DNA from: Salticus scenicus
Taxonomy: Eukaryota > Arthropoda > Arachnida > Araneae > Salticidae
NCBI GenBank assembly: GCA_963930645.1
Contig: OZ005648.1
Span: 103,050,667-103,114,666 of the forward strand
Length of the DNA stretch: 64,000 nt
Reading direction: 5' to 3'
Numbering within the stretch: the first letter of the stretch is position 1; each line of letters begins with the position of its first letter. The notes under the pieces are model-generated. The model worked only from the letters and a program-made list of their open reading frames with translations, did not search any database and was not told where the DNA came from. The position numbers and the translations under genes were made by a program. This document shows positions 1 through 10,309 of the stretch, one piece after another.

Positions 1-651
1 CATGCTTTTACAATTCATCCCATTTTACGCAAAAGATAATGTGTATCATCTATCAAACTAAGAAGTGCGAACGGTTCATTCACGTTTACGCGTGATTTGG
101 TTCCTGCATATTAAGAATATTACACATAAATGTTTGTACCCGAAAGAGACAAGAATAATACAACGTAAAATCGTTCTGTAAGCGCATTAAATTCAATGAT
201 TATGCAACTTTAAAGTTTAAATATCGCTTTTCATTAGTTTAATGAAATATGGATTTATTTAATAATTCGGTTAAACATATTTGCTATGCATTTCGGGTTA
301 TGTAGGTGTGTAACATATTAAATAAATGCACTATTTTTTTAAGATCGGTGCTTCTAAAACCCTACAGCATTAACATTTGAATAGATATAATTTATGAAAT
401 TTGTTAGAGATTTTATAAATTACAAGGATTTTTTTATTTATCTATTAAATACTTTCTAAAAAAATAATCATTATTTCAATAAAATATTCTATCTTTCGAT
501 TTCTATAAAAATATAAATTATAGTTTAAGCAAAAAACAAAATATTGCGTCTTTTATACGAAAACTTTATGTTGCAGTGAAATATTTTAAAGGTGTTTTTC
601 AAAAAAGCGAGATTTTTTAAATTAATTTAATGCATTTTGTTTTGAAATATG
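1..651. other. AT-rich DNA with no gene
   Basis: I see no coding frame, RNA gene or repeat boundary here, only AT-rich unique-looking sequence with short A and T runs. Confidence 0.6.
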
Positions 652-868
652 TAGACCTGCTAACTATACTAGTTTATCCGTAATGGTATTAAGCCCGGCT
701 TCTTTTTTTTTTTTTTTTTTTTTTTCATACCAGAATAGTTGTAAAGCAATAGTCTTCTTATTTAATCATGAGAACATATTGCTGAATATTATTCTACAGC
801 TATTCTGGTGTAAGAAAAAGGTGGGGCCTATTACCATTACGGATAAACTAGCATAGATAGCAGGTCTG
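652..868. mobile_element. MITE (family D/J type), 6-bp TSD
   Basis: Long imperfect palindrome. The left end TAGACCTGCTAAC pairs with the right end, which closes with GCAGGTCTG. The flanks AATATG (646-651 and 869-874) are identical, giving a 6-bp target-site duplication. Inside it carries the subterminal block common to many MITEs in this window: a GCCCsGCC-like box, a pyrimidine run (703-725), CACCAG/CTGGTG-like boxes and a TTCTTCTTATTTAATC segment. It encodes no protein, so it is non-autonomous. Known MITEs with CAG-type ends belong mostly to hAT-like families; that assignment is inference. Confidence 0.8.
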
Positions 869-874
869 AATATG

Positions 875-1594
875 TATTCATATATATCTATACATAGAGC
901 ATTTAAAGACCTATTAAAATACAAGTATACATTTTTTGACAAATTTACTACAATATTTAAACATAAAAAAATTAACATAAGTATAGGATTATTTATTTAC
1001 ATACAAGATATTCTTATATAAGTGTTCATTAATGCTAAATATTTCTGGTGCACACTAAACCTACGATTATAAACATGCGCGACATAAAACAACCAACCCT
1101 GCATCATAAAGCAACATTTTTTGAAACACAGAATATTTTTAAGGCAGTTCTGGAGTGACGTTAATCAACCAAATACACGATAGCATACAATTTTGATGAT
1201 GAAATAAGGAAGATCAATTATCAAAATAAATTTATGGAAAAGAAGCATACGTATATGATGGATTCAGGATTGACTGATTTCTACCTAGCTCTTTTGTTTT
1301 ATCACAATGTGCAACGGATACCCTCTCTTATTCAAATGATTTAAGATAGAAATTAATTAATTTTTAAAATCATTAATACTTAATTTATTTTTTATTTATT
1401 TTTTATTCTATTTTCTTTAAACTTTTAAAAAAGAATCATTCACAATCAGTGTAATTTAAAATTATGAATGCAACCTTTCATTATTTGACATTTAATTCAT
1501 CCAAACCTATATATATAATCAAATCTATCCATCTATGTATAAATTTAAAAGAATTATAATTTTAAAATGTATCCCCCCTCCCCCCGCAAAATTA

Positions 1595-1629
<35 letters not shown>

Positions 1630-1999
1630 ATGCGCAAAAAATGCATTTAAAAAAACAATAAATAATAATAATAATAACTAGCAGCACTCGAAACATGTTA
1701 CTTATAGTAAAGAGTTCCCATGAAGATGGCCTCAGTGTTTTTAGGATTTGGTGTGAATGTTTGTTTGAAGTTTTTGGCTGGTTACATTCTTATTGTGCCT
1801 ACATTCGTTTTTAATTTTTATGGAATTTATTTATCTGTGATTATACATATGGGTAGATAAAAAAGATAGAAAAATAAGGTTTTAAAATGCGTTTAAATAA
1901 AATAAATCACAAATTGTTGTCATACAGCTGATAAATATTCACTATTTAATTCAAAGTAGTCCTTTACTCTAAGTAGCAGGATAAATTGAGATTTCAAAT
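875..1999. other. AT-rich DNA without gene; short (AAT)n at 1599-1626
   Basis: No gene or bounded repeat was recognised. A trinucleotide run of about nine AAT units lies near 1599-1626 beside a C-rich patch at 1572-1585. Confidence 0.5.
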
Positions 2000-2142
2000 A
2001 GTGTTGCCAGATCTGGCAGAACTTTTAATCAATAATCACCAATAATTTTTAATTGTAACGTTTGCGTAATCAGTCTATTATGAATATCAAATATCGCTTC
2101 TCAAGATTATTGAATAAAAAATCTGCCAGAGCTGGCAACACT
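2000..2142. mobile_element. Small palindromic MITE
   Basis: The left end AGTGTTGCCAGATCTGGCAG is matched by an inverted right end CTGCCAGAGCTGGCAACACT. The interior is AT-rich and non-coding. The flanks (TTTCAAA on the left, TTTCCTA on the right) agree only partly, so the target duplication is uncertain. Confidence 0.65.
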
Positions 2143-2303
2143 GTTTCCTAATTCAACTATAAGTATTAAAAAGAAAAAACAGTAACGAAATCCTAATTTA
2201 TACAAACTTATTTATTTACAACAAAAAAATTCCAAAAAGAGATACTCGAATTATCGGTAAAATATACCATGATGCAATTCGCAACGATGAATGATAGACT
2301 GGC

Positions 2304-2625
2304 CATAGCCTCCTTAACTAGATGCCTGTCGCGTAGCTCATAAACTTGGCAACAGTTGAAGCGGTAAACAGCGCTACCTGGTACAGATTGCGGTAATTTT
2401 TTATTCAACTGTCACCAATAATTTTAAGAAGTGATATATGATGCATATAATCGACTTTTTTTCGATTCTATTCGCTTTTTATGTGTATCATATCCCACTT
2501 TCAAATACTTTTGGTGGCTGTTGAATAAAACAGTCGCGAATTCTGTACCAGGTGACGCTGTCTACCGCTTCAACTGTTACCAAGCTTCCGAGATACGCGA
2601 CAGGCATCTAGATTGGGAGGCTATG
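2304..2625. mobile_element. MITE family E, copy 1 (7-bp TSD)
   Basis: The ends CATAGCCTCC and GGAGGCTATG are inverted and flanked by a perfect GACTGGC duplication (2297-2303 and 2626-2632). The terminal inverted repeats run about 100 bp and include a GATGCCTGTCGCG box and a CTGTACCAGGTG box. The centre has TTATTCAAC..CACCAATAATTTTAAGAAGTG and its inverted partner. The only open frames through it are accidental. A second copy lies at 31226-31545 and a related core at 18252-18487. Confidence 0.85.
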
Positions 2626-2960
2626 GACTGGCGCACATTTTCAAGAAGTCCTGAAGTCGTTTTTTATACAGTTATCTGTATATATGATTTTTAAATCCAC
2701 TCTGGTCATCAATATTAAAAGATTATGAGAAAATATATACTCACTAAATTAATGTTGCAACCAATGCCCAATGCTACAATTATTTATGTTAATTAAATAT
2801 AGTTGAACGCAAAATTGCATTTCCACGCATATGTAAGCGTCGGAAATATGCAAATTCGGTGGCTGACAATGTGGTGCGCAATGGAAGAATATTACAAATC
2901 TTGTCTGTAATGTTGTTTAAAGGAAATGTTGTTTCCCTGAGTAATCAGTATTAATTTGTT

Positions 2961-3310
2961 ATGACTCAAATGCATCATTTAAGTGAAGGTCAAAAGTGGC
3001 GAATGATTGGTAGAATCGAGGGAGTTCAAACGAAATGGAGGTCGTCCAATATTTGATTAGTTTGACAGCTTGGTCAAGAACGACCAACACCAAAAACTGC
3101 ATCCAAAAATCATTTTCTGTTATTGTCGGTTCAAATAAAATGCAAAGCGACTACAAAAAATTTCATTTTAGATCAGCATACTGCCACAAGAACTTAAAAT
3201 AAGTGTACTACTGCTGCAAAAAGATTTGCGAGTTTGAACTGTATTTGAGAAAACCAATGGTTTGTGTCCCACTCACTGCAGCTTCCAGAAGGGCTCGTTC
3301 TGGTCATTGG
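2961..3310 (+). pseudogene. Tc1-like transposase, N-terminal relic (plus strand)
   Basis: Starting at the ATG at 2961, the translation MTQMHHLSEGQKWRMIGRIE fits the start of Tc1-family transposases, which begin with a short leader followed by the first helix-turn-helix of the paired-like DNA-binding domain. After an in-frame stop near 3054, the GRPRxTT-like hinge (GQERPTPKTASKNHFLLLS), an RNxxxTA-like segment and the RRPVRCVPLT-like segment (LRKPMVCVPLT, near 3260) follow, with stops between them. The catalytic DDE domain is absent: sequence similarity is lost near 3310, where an oppositely oriented relic begins. It is clearly inactive. The family is assigned from motif order, not from a search. 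Confidence 0.75.
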
Positions 3311-3863
3311 TCATAATTTCCTCCAAACTATTAAACCGTAGTCACAGAAGCTGGATATTTTGCAGACAAAGAAAGATAAGTCACGTGCTTATTCCCCTAT
3401 CTAGATCAAAACACGTCTGCAAACAGTGTTTATCTAAAGACTCGTCAATAGCACAATATTCGGGTCCAGTCTTCTTGGCTCCAATAAACATTTCGACAGC
3501 ATCAGTTTAAACGGGCCTTACTGAAAGCAAGAATGCGTGGGACATAAACAGTCGGTTTTCTCATATGCAATTCAAACTTATAAAGCCTTCGTGCAGCAGT
3601 AGAATGTCTAATTTGAGTTCCTGGGGCAGCCTGAGGGTTTAAACCAAATCACTTGTAGTCAGTTCGCTGTTTCTTTTAGTCGACAATGTCAGAAAATGGT
3701 CTTCGAATGAAGTTGTTGCTGTCGGTTTCCCTTGACCAGACTGTCTTTCAACTGATCCAGTGCTTAAAAAGCGATTCCAAACTCTTGAGGTATATCCAAA
3801 TCTTCGGCGTCTCATTCGCCTCTTTAGTCCGTCACTTAAACAATGTCTTTCAGCCATAACCAA
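3310..3863 (-). pseudogene. Tc1-like transposase relic (minus strand), opposed to the previous one
   Basis: Reading from 3863 on the minus strand, a 74-codon frame holds a helix-turn-helix region and the typical hinge (VWNRFLSTGSVERQSGQG, then KPTATT), followed by the SFEDHFLTLSTKRNSELTTSDL segment seen in Tc1 transposases. Beyond its stop, shifted frames continue with RKPTVYVPR, NVYWSQEDWTRIL (the usual N-W--DW--VLF stretch before the first catalytic Asp) and GLIVW, which matches the usual GGLMVWGGI. The first Asp region (usually FTDESRF) is disrupted. The rest of the catalytic domain is missing; the frame runs into the plus-strand relic near 3310. Stops and frameshifts make it dead. Confidence 0.75.
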
Positions 3864-3940
3864 TGAATACTCTTAGAAAAAATATTCACTTTGAATAACG
3901 CTACTGTCCAGAATTCCAACATGCCGCCATTGTGCACCGT

Positions 3941-4227
3941 CAGAGCCTGATTAAGGGGGAAGCACACATTATTTATACTTACACCGTTATTTTTTAACAA
4001 ATACTTTCCTCCTATAATAAACAGAAAATTCTCATTAAAAATTATTTTAAAAGAATTCTGGTGTCTAATAACGGTGAGTAAATTGGATTGTTTTACACCA
4101 TTCATTTTTTATAAAAAATATTTCCTCGTCAAAGTGTGAAAATTCTATGACATGAAGTAAAAAATAATTGTAAAAATATTCCGGTGAGAGCGGAGATAAT
4201 GTGTGCTTCCCTCTTAATCAGGCTCTG
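3941..4227. mobile_element. hAT-type MITE with perfect 8-bp TSD
   Basis: The ends CAGAGCCTGATTAAGGGGGA and its inverted partner TCCCTCTTAATCAGGCTCTG define a 287-bp element. The flanking TGCACCGT is duplicated exactly (3933-3940 and 4228-4235). Inverted similarity continues inward as GAAGCACACATTAT. An 8-bp duplication and a CAGAG start are the standard signature of hAT transposons. The interior has no transposase. Confidence 0.9.
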
Positions 4228-4235
4228 TGCACCGT

Positions 4236-5199
4236 ATTGTCACTCAACGAATTTTTATATTTTCTTTGTTAACCTAAGCTTGGAAGTTCAATTTTGTGTT
4301 CAATTTTATTTAATTAACATAAATATTTGCAACATTGGGTACATTGGGTATTGGTTGAAACATTAATATAGTGAGTATATTTTTGCTCATTATCCTTTAA
4401 TTTTGATATTAGATGTTTCTGTCCAGCACCACTATTTCATTGGCAGCTGAAATAAGAAATCTAGTTGGTTTCGATCTGGTAAGCGCAGTGAACAAGACAC
4501 ATATTTAGCATGTACATTTTTATCGTATAACATTAAAAATTCTCGGTCTGTGTTTAATTACCTAAATTTCCACCACATATGAACACACGACTGACTCTGT
4601 GGTGAACGGAATAGAGTGAACGGAATAGGTGAACGGGATAACAGGTGTTGCTTAACTATTTGACGTCGCATTTAACATTTTTTCAAATATTTCATTAAAC
4701 AACTGTCAAATTTGGTGGTGTCGGAAGAACTGACAATAAAATTGTACACAATGACAAATTTTCTCAAAATTATTTCACTATTTTTTTTATAATTAATTTA
4801 CGTCTCAAAAATTTTAAAATATGGATAAATATGAATTTTTCAAATCTAGTAATCTCGACGAAAAGCCAAATATTTAACAAAATGTTTGTGATGAACAATA
4901 ATTGCCGGTGACAAAATTCTAATTAAAACAATTATAATCAATCTTCTTTTATTACTTGTTCTCATTATGAAAAATACATATGGTTTCATGTTTTGTCTAC
5001 TTTTACTTATAATTATTATAAATTAGAAACTATATTCGTAACTTTAAACATGATTTTCTTTTTTATAAACAAATAAATAAAAAAATATATTTCTTAAATT
5101 CATGATCAATACTTTATTAATTAGGAAATAATAATAATAATCTTCTTAATATAATAAATATTTTCTCTTAAATTAATAATTTCATTTAATTAAAAACGT
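4236..5199. other. AT-rich DNA without gene; small GTGAACGGAATAG tandem
   Basis: No gene seen. About three imperfect tandem copies of GTGAACGGAATAG-like units lie at 4602-4645. Confidence 0.5.
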
Positions 5200-5243
5200 A
5201 AAAAAAAAAAAAAAAAAAATAACTGAAAAAAAAAAAAAAAAAA
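5200..5243. repeat. Two poly(A) tracts
   Basis: Two A runs of about 18 each, separated by a few bases. On the minus strand they are T runs lying directly downstream of the tRNA-like sequence at 5255-5333 and could act as a polymerase III stop. Confidence 0.8.
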
Positions 5244-5254
5244 ATACAAAACAC

Positions 5255-5333
5255 GCCCTTGCGGGGATTCGATCTCAGAACCTCTATAACACAAGTCAAG
5301 CACGCTACCACTGCACCACCAATCCTTACAAGG
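5255..5333 (-). other. tRNA-like relic (SINE head or tRNA pseudogene)
   Basis: On the minus strand the sequence has an A-box-like TGGTGCAGTGGTAGCGTGC and, about 35 bases later, a B-box-like GATCGAATCCC, the internal promoter arrangement of tRNA genes. The acceptor and anticodon arms do not fold cleanly by eye, so I do not call it a functional tRNA. It is followed on its own strand by GTGTTTTGTA and long T runs. It could be a truncated tRNA-derived SINE or an isolated tRNA pseudogene. Confidence 0.6.
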
Positions 5334-5399
5334 ATACGCATTTTGTTGATTTTTATAGAAATAACTAAAACTATTAGGGGGTCATATCTCACCCCAATG

Positions 5400-6667
5400 C
5401 GCGTTGTTGCAGCAAATTTGCACTCTACCCTATGTTTTCGACCTTGCTCTTTACTTTAAGCTTAGTTTGTTTTCAATAGAAATTTTACTGATACATAATT
5501 TTCTTGTCAGTCCGTATAGGTAAATTTCAAGTGTTAAAACAAATCTTTATTACAAATTATATTATCATAATGTGAAACGCAGAACAATGTTCATTTTTAA
5601 TTTTCGTTTATCGCACTCACATCGGAATGAAATCACATTTTCAATAGTCATTAAATTTAAAACTTCCGATTCATTTACTCATAAAAGGCCTGTTTATCAT
5701 CCTGTGTCAAATAGTTCGCTGCGTTCTGTGTCATACACCAATTAAGTGTGCCATCGCTTGAGGTTTTGTTCAAGAATCGACTTCAAATTTGCCTTAGAAA
5801 AAACTTTTTCTATTCCGTCGACCGCTCATTTCTCTTATGCTCTTATCTCTTTTTTGATAGAAGAATAACCAATTCTGTCAACACTGATAAAAGTATGATA
5901 GATTGAAATATGACTCTTCGGAATACAACTATCGTATAATCTTCCTACACGCTTCTTTTCTTATTTAATAAATTACATTATACATGCATATTTATATCTT
6001 ATTTAAGAAGAAATTTCAGACCACATTTTTATAGTAATAATCAAACATTCACGTGTGCCATTTTTTTTATAAAAAACGTTTGGTTTTTCTGCCTTAATTT
6101 GGAATCTTGTTGAGCAAAACCAGTTGCAACGTACGATGCGAAGATTTACCTTACTTAAACACAGAACAGAGTACAATCTTATTTCTGCCTGTACTAAACA
6201 TTGTTTATTTGATGCTAAAAATCACTTCTTTCGTCGTTTTTTAAAATTTTCTCTATAGACAGACACATACATGCGCGTTTATATATTTGTACAGTCGGGG
6301 AAAAAAAAAAAAAAACAGCACTTTATGTAACTCCGTTGCTAATCGATGCACAAAAATGTAATAGGTATCATTAAACGGGGAATTGAGAGTAGTTTCAGAA
6401 AATGGTGTTAAATTTTGAATTGCCGGTCGTCTACATATTTAAACGCGTACCAACTTTCATTTTTTTCAATGGTAATGCCTTATTTTTATTTTATATTTTA
6501 TTTAACATTTGAGTTCCTGGGATCGCGACAACGCGAAAAAGTATATTGGTTATATATTTTACTTATTTTTTCACAGAGTTATAAGCGTTCAAAGTTTGAA
6601 GGTGATAATGTTAAATTCCTATTTCAAACTTTTATTAATATCTTCACAAAAATAACTTAAACCGATA
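5400..6667. other. No gene recognised
   Basis: AT-rich sequence with a short A run at 6300-6315. Small open frames here have no recognisable motif. Confidence 0.5.
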
Positions 6668-8251
6668 TCTATAATAATAAAAGAAGATGTCTGTCTGTCT
6701 CTCTGTCTGTCTGTGCATCTATACGTTCAGCCCCTACTGAACGCAGAAGTATAAAATTTGACATACGGGTGCTCAGAAGCCTTCCCGAGTTGATAGTGAA
6801 AACAGAATTTAAAAATTTTAATTAGATCCGGAGATATTAATTAAAACATCGACCAATGTCTAATTAAAAAGCGAGCGGATCGTAATTTACGCCCTTCAGC
6901 GTGTTCCTCAAAAGAGAAAGGAGAGAGAGAAAATTTTCGCGGGTTTTTCTAAAGCGATCGCTACCGATCTGTTGGAAATATCGAAAATACACCTGTACCA
7001 CGAGAAAGAGCATTTATTACCGATTCTTACGGTGCAATGTTTTTTTTTTTTTTTTAAATACGGATTTTTTATATTTTTAAAAAAAGTTTTAAAAAGGGTC
7101 GAAAATTTCTCTTTTTCGATCGTCTTTTTTGAAACGCTCTGTACGACCGAGTAACTGTTCCATTTCTTAACAACTGGTATATTTGGAAAGGACATTTCAT
7201 CCTCTTTCGAACCATATAAACATTTTTACAAAATACGGATTAGCGATCCATATTTTTAGATTTTACGAAACATCGATTTTTTCACAAAACATTTTATTCA
7301 AAAGTGTTAAGAAATAAATCTTTTTTTTTTTTTTTTGTATATAGATCTCGCTTCAACAATTCAATTCCCAAAAGATTGAGAGAAAAATTGAAAAACTGAA
7401 TGCGTTATAATTTTGTTTAATTTTCAGTATCCCTGCAGTTTTCGATGAAATTCTGAATCAACGTTTCTGAAACACTTGCGTTTGTGGTTCGAACAACAGT
7501 GGGGGTTTTCGTTACCATGGCAACTTCGCAGACGATATTTTGAAAGTAGAACGAAAGAGAAATAAATATTTTTTACTGTCACATGTTTTTGGACTGCGAT
7601 AAAAAATTTCAAATTTCAAAATTCTTCAATTTTCCTCTACCGTGCACAAAACTTACTATACACCTTTAACTTGGAGAAGAAACAAAAATTTACATTTAAA
7701 TTTACATTTTAATTGCAAATTAAATTTTATTCTAATATGCGTATTTCAAATTCTAATTATGATTAAATTATTTTTAATAAATCATTCGAAATATATTTTA
7801 AAGTACTTTTATATTATCGAAAGTGGAATTCGAGATTTCACCCGATTTACACGTTTCGAGGTTTCCTGATTACGTTTTCTTTGGTATTTCAGCTACTAAT
7901 TAAAATACATCATTTGAAAGGTTTGTTGATTTGGAAATAAACAGTTCTAAAACCGGGATAAGGCGCCGCAGGAGCCACCGAGCGGGACTTTGCTCAAGTC
8001 AGAAATTTGAAAGATCATAACATGGTGAGCGAACCGGTTGTTTCAGATATTGAAACTGGAAGAGGACGCCACAGGCGCTACCGAGCGGAAACTTACTGAG
8101 ATTAAAATTTTCAATTAAGCTATTTTCTCTATATGTCACTAAGCTGTTGTAAAACCTGACACGTGAAAAAGGCGCCGCAGGCGCCACCGAGCGGTAGTTT
8201 CGTAAAGTCGGATTTTTCAAGGATCGCGAACCAGCTGATCGCCGAAGGCTG

Positions 8252-8255
<4 letters not shown>
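6668..8255 (+). mobile_element. Probable non-autonomous Helitron
   Basis: The left end starts TCTATAATAATAAAAGAAG followed by a TGTCTGTCTG run, and the right end is a short hairpin (GCCGAAGGC, 8241-8249) followed two bases later by CTAA (8252-8255). The base before is A (6667) and the base after is T (8256), as expected for Helitrons, which have 5' TC, 3' CTRR, a hairpin just before the end, and insert between A and T without duplication. The last 300 bp hold three copies of a GC-rich box, GGCGCCGCAGGmGCCACCGAGCGG-like (near 7960, 8068 and 8170). No Rep/helicase is encoded. Short T runs lie at 7038-7056 and 7320-7336. Confidence 0.65.

Positions 8256-8304
<49 letters not shown>
8256..8304. 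repeat. (TA)n microsatellite
   Basis: About 24 TA units directly at the Helitron 3' end. On the minus strand it is read as a meaningless Y-I repeat within a longer frame. Confidence 0.95.
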
Positions 8305-8306
<2 letters not shown>

Positions 8307-9214
8307 CGAGATACAGTGAAGAAACCCAAACATAATACATCATTACTTTTGATTCTGAAAAATATTTTTAATTCTGAAAAATATTAATAAATTCCTATTC
8401 ATAAAAATTATGAATTATGACCTATATTAATTTTTACATAAAATTAATCCTAATGCTGAAAAGTATGGGTGTGCAAATTTGCAGCTCATTCCAGTTATTA
8501 GTTTTCCAGATATAAATAAATCTTTCTTTTGGAGTGGTTTAGGGGGCCGTCTCTTAAAAAGTTTTGCATGCGATAACGAAGCAAATCTCAAAAAATAAAA
8601 GAGAAGATTGAACAAAATATTTTTATTTTTTATTTACGGGTCAAATTATATAACAACAACGTCAAACGCAAAGAAATGAAACAAAAATGATGATTTTTAG
8701 ACATTAGTGTTAGCATCAAGAATTCCTGTTTTCTAAAGCCCTGCCTTTTATCGTTCTTGAAAATAATACAGAAAAGAAAAGTAAATGTGACTTTGAGTAT
8801 TCGTGTTAAACCCCTTATTTTACGTTGACAAAAATATACACAACTGGTATTTACTTCATCGATTACTGGTGATACATTTTGAATTCTTTAAACGAACATT
8901 AGAAGAAAAAAAATAACTAAATAGACGGGTTTTGCTGCTTGACATAGAAAAATTGTTTAAATGTAAAAATTGTCAATCAGAAAAAACGAATGAAATAGGA
9001 ATGCAAGACAGACTGGTAAAATAATTTCTTAACTGCTGTCATAGTTAAAGGCTTGTTCTTTTACTTCATATATTGCTTTATTTATTTATTTATTTTTTTT
9101 TTTTTGTAGGGGGGTGGGATCATTATTTTAAGGATACATTAGTCTTTAAATTTTAAATGTATTTTAACTTCATATATATATTTTTTAATATACTTTAACT
9201 TTTATAAATACATT
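8305..9214. other. AT-rich DNA, no gene recognised
   Basis: A 62-codon minus-strand frame (8427-8615) has no motif I can place. A TTTA/T run lies at 9078-9105. No other feature seen. Confidence 0.45.
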
Positions 9215-9523
9215 TTAACACTTTTGCGACCACAGGATTTTGTCTTTTTGACATTAAGTTTCGCCTACGGGCGTAATTCTCTCAAAATAAAATATTTTAG
9301 AACAAACTTTCTGTATTCACAATTACATTACGGATATACATTATAATTATATTCTTTCTATTCAATATATTTTTATCTATAGTATATTTTATTGCAAAAA
9401 ATATGAATACTTGTTACATACTTAAGAAATAAGTAACACACAAATTACGAAAGAAACGCCCACTGACAGAGTTACAGATTTTCAAATGGCGCGAATCTAT
9501 GTCAGCAGTCGCGAAAGCGTTAA
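9215..9523. mobile_element. TTAA-flanked element, family H copy 1
   Basis: Begins TTAACACTTTTGCGACCAC and ends GTCGCGAAAGCGTTAA, so TTAA flanks imperfect inverted ends, as in piggyBac-type elements. Internal boxes CGCCTACGGGCGTAATTC and GAAACGCCCACTGACAGAG recur in copies at 33622-33941 and 59961-60292. It is non-coding and therefore non-autonomous. Confidence 0.75.
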
Positions 9524-9529
9524 TTAACA

Positions 9530-10309
9530 AATTATATATTCATAGAAATTATGGAACAAATCGTACAGTTCCAAAGAGTTCAACTGACCCAAAACTGGTA
9601 AGTGCGATTAATGTTGTTTAATATTTACTTCATGAAACCTTACAGTAATTTATCCGAAATAATTTAGTTTATGTGTTGTTGTATATATATAGCTATATTA
9701 TTTCAGTTCGTATATTATGCCACACGTACGAAAGAAAATTTAAGCTTTATTGGTGATAAGTATATCCCAGTAGCAGCTCGAGAACCGAAATCAGCTGAAA
9801 AATAACATTTAAATATTTTTAATGCATAATTTTTATTAAGCATAATTTCAACTAAAAATACTCATTTTGTTTGAATGTAAAGTTTTACTCTATAAATGAA
9901 TGCTTGCAGTATAAAATATTAGGTGAAGTGCTTCTTCACCTGTTTTCGTTCCACGAGGCGCCACTGGCTATATCCATGATAGACACTTTTTAATCTAAAA
10001 ATATCGCATATTTTTAAAGAGTATTGTCTGACCAATCGTAAGTGTAATGTATCAAATATACCTAAAATTATCTAAAAAATTTCTGAAGTACATACATATC
10101 CAAAATACTAAACTCAAGGTTCTTCTATTATAAGGTTGGGCCATTTGAAGAGTAGCCAATCAGAAGCAAGCAGAAGTGAAACGTCACAAGGCGGAATACA
10201 GAAACAAACTACGATGCAAATATACAGCTGTTACTAGCCCAGAGCTAGCTATTACTTACTAAAAAATATATCTTATAATCTGATATAAATATTACCCAAA
10301 AACGAAAAT
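9530..10309. other. No gene recognised
   Basis: AT-rich sequence without a recognisable repeat boundary or coding motif. Confidence 0.45.

Noticed and set aside
7999..8343. 114-codon minus-strand frame
   Set aside because: It consists of an I-Y repeat from (TA)n plus the GC-rich boxes of the Helitron end; no protein family.
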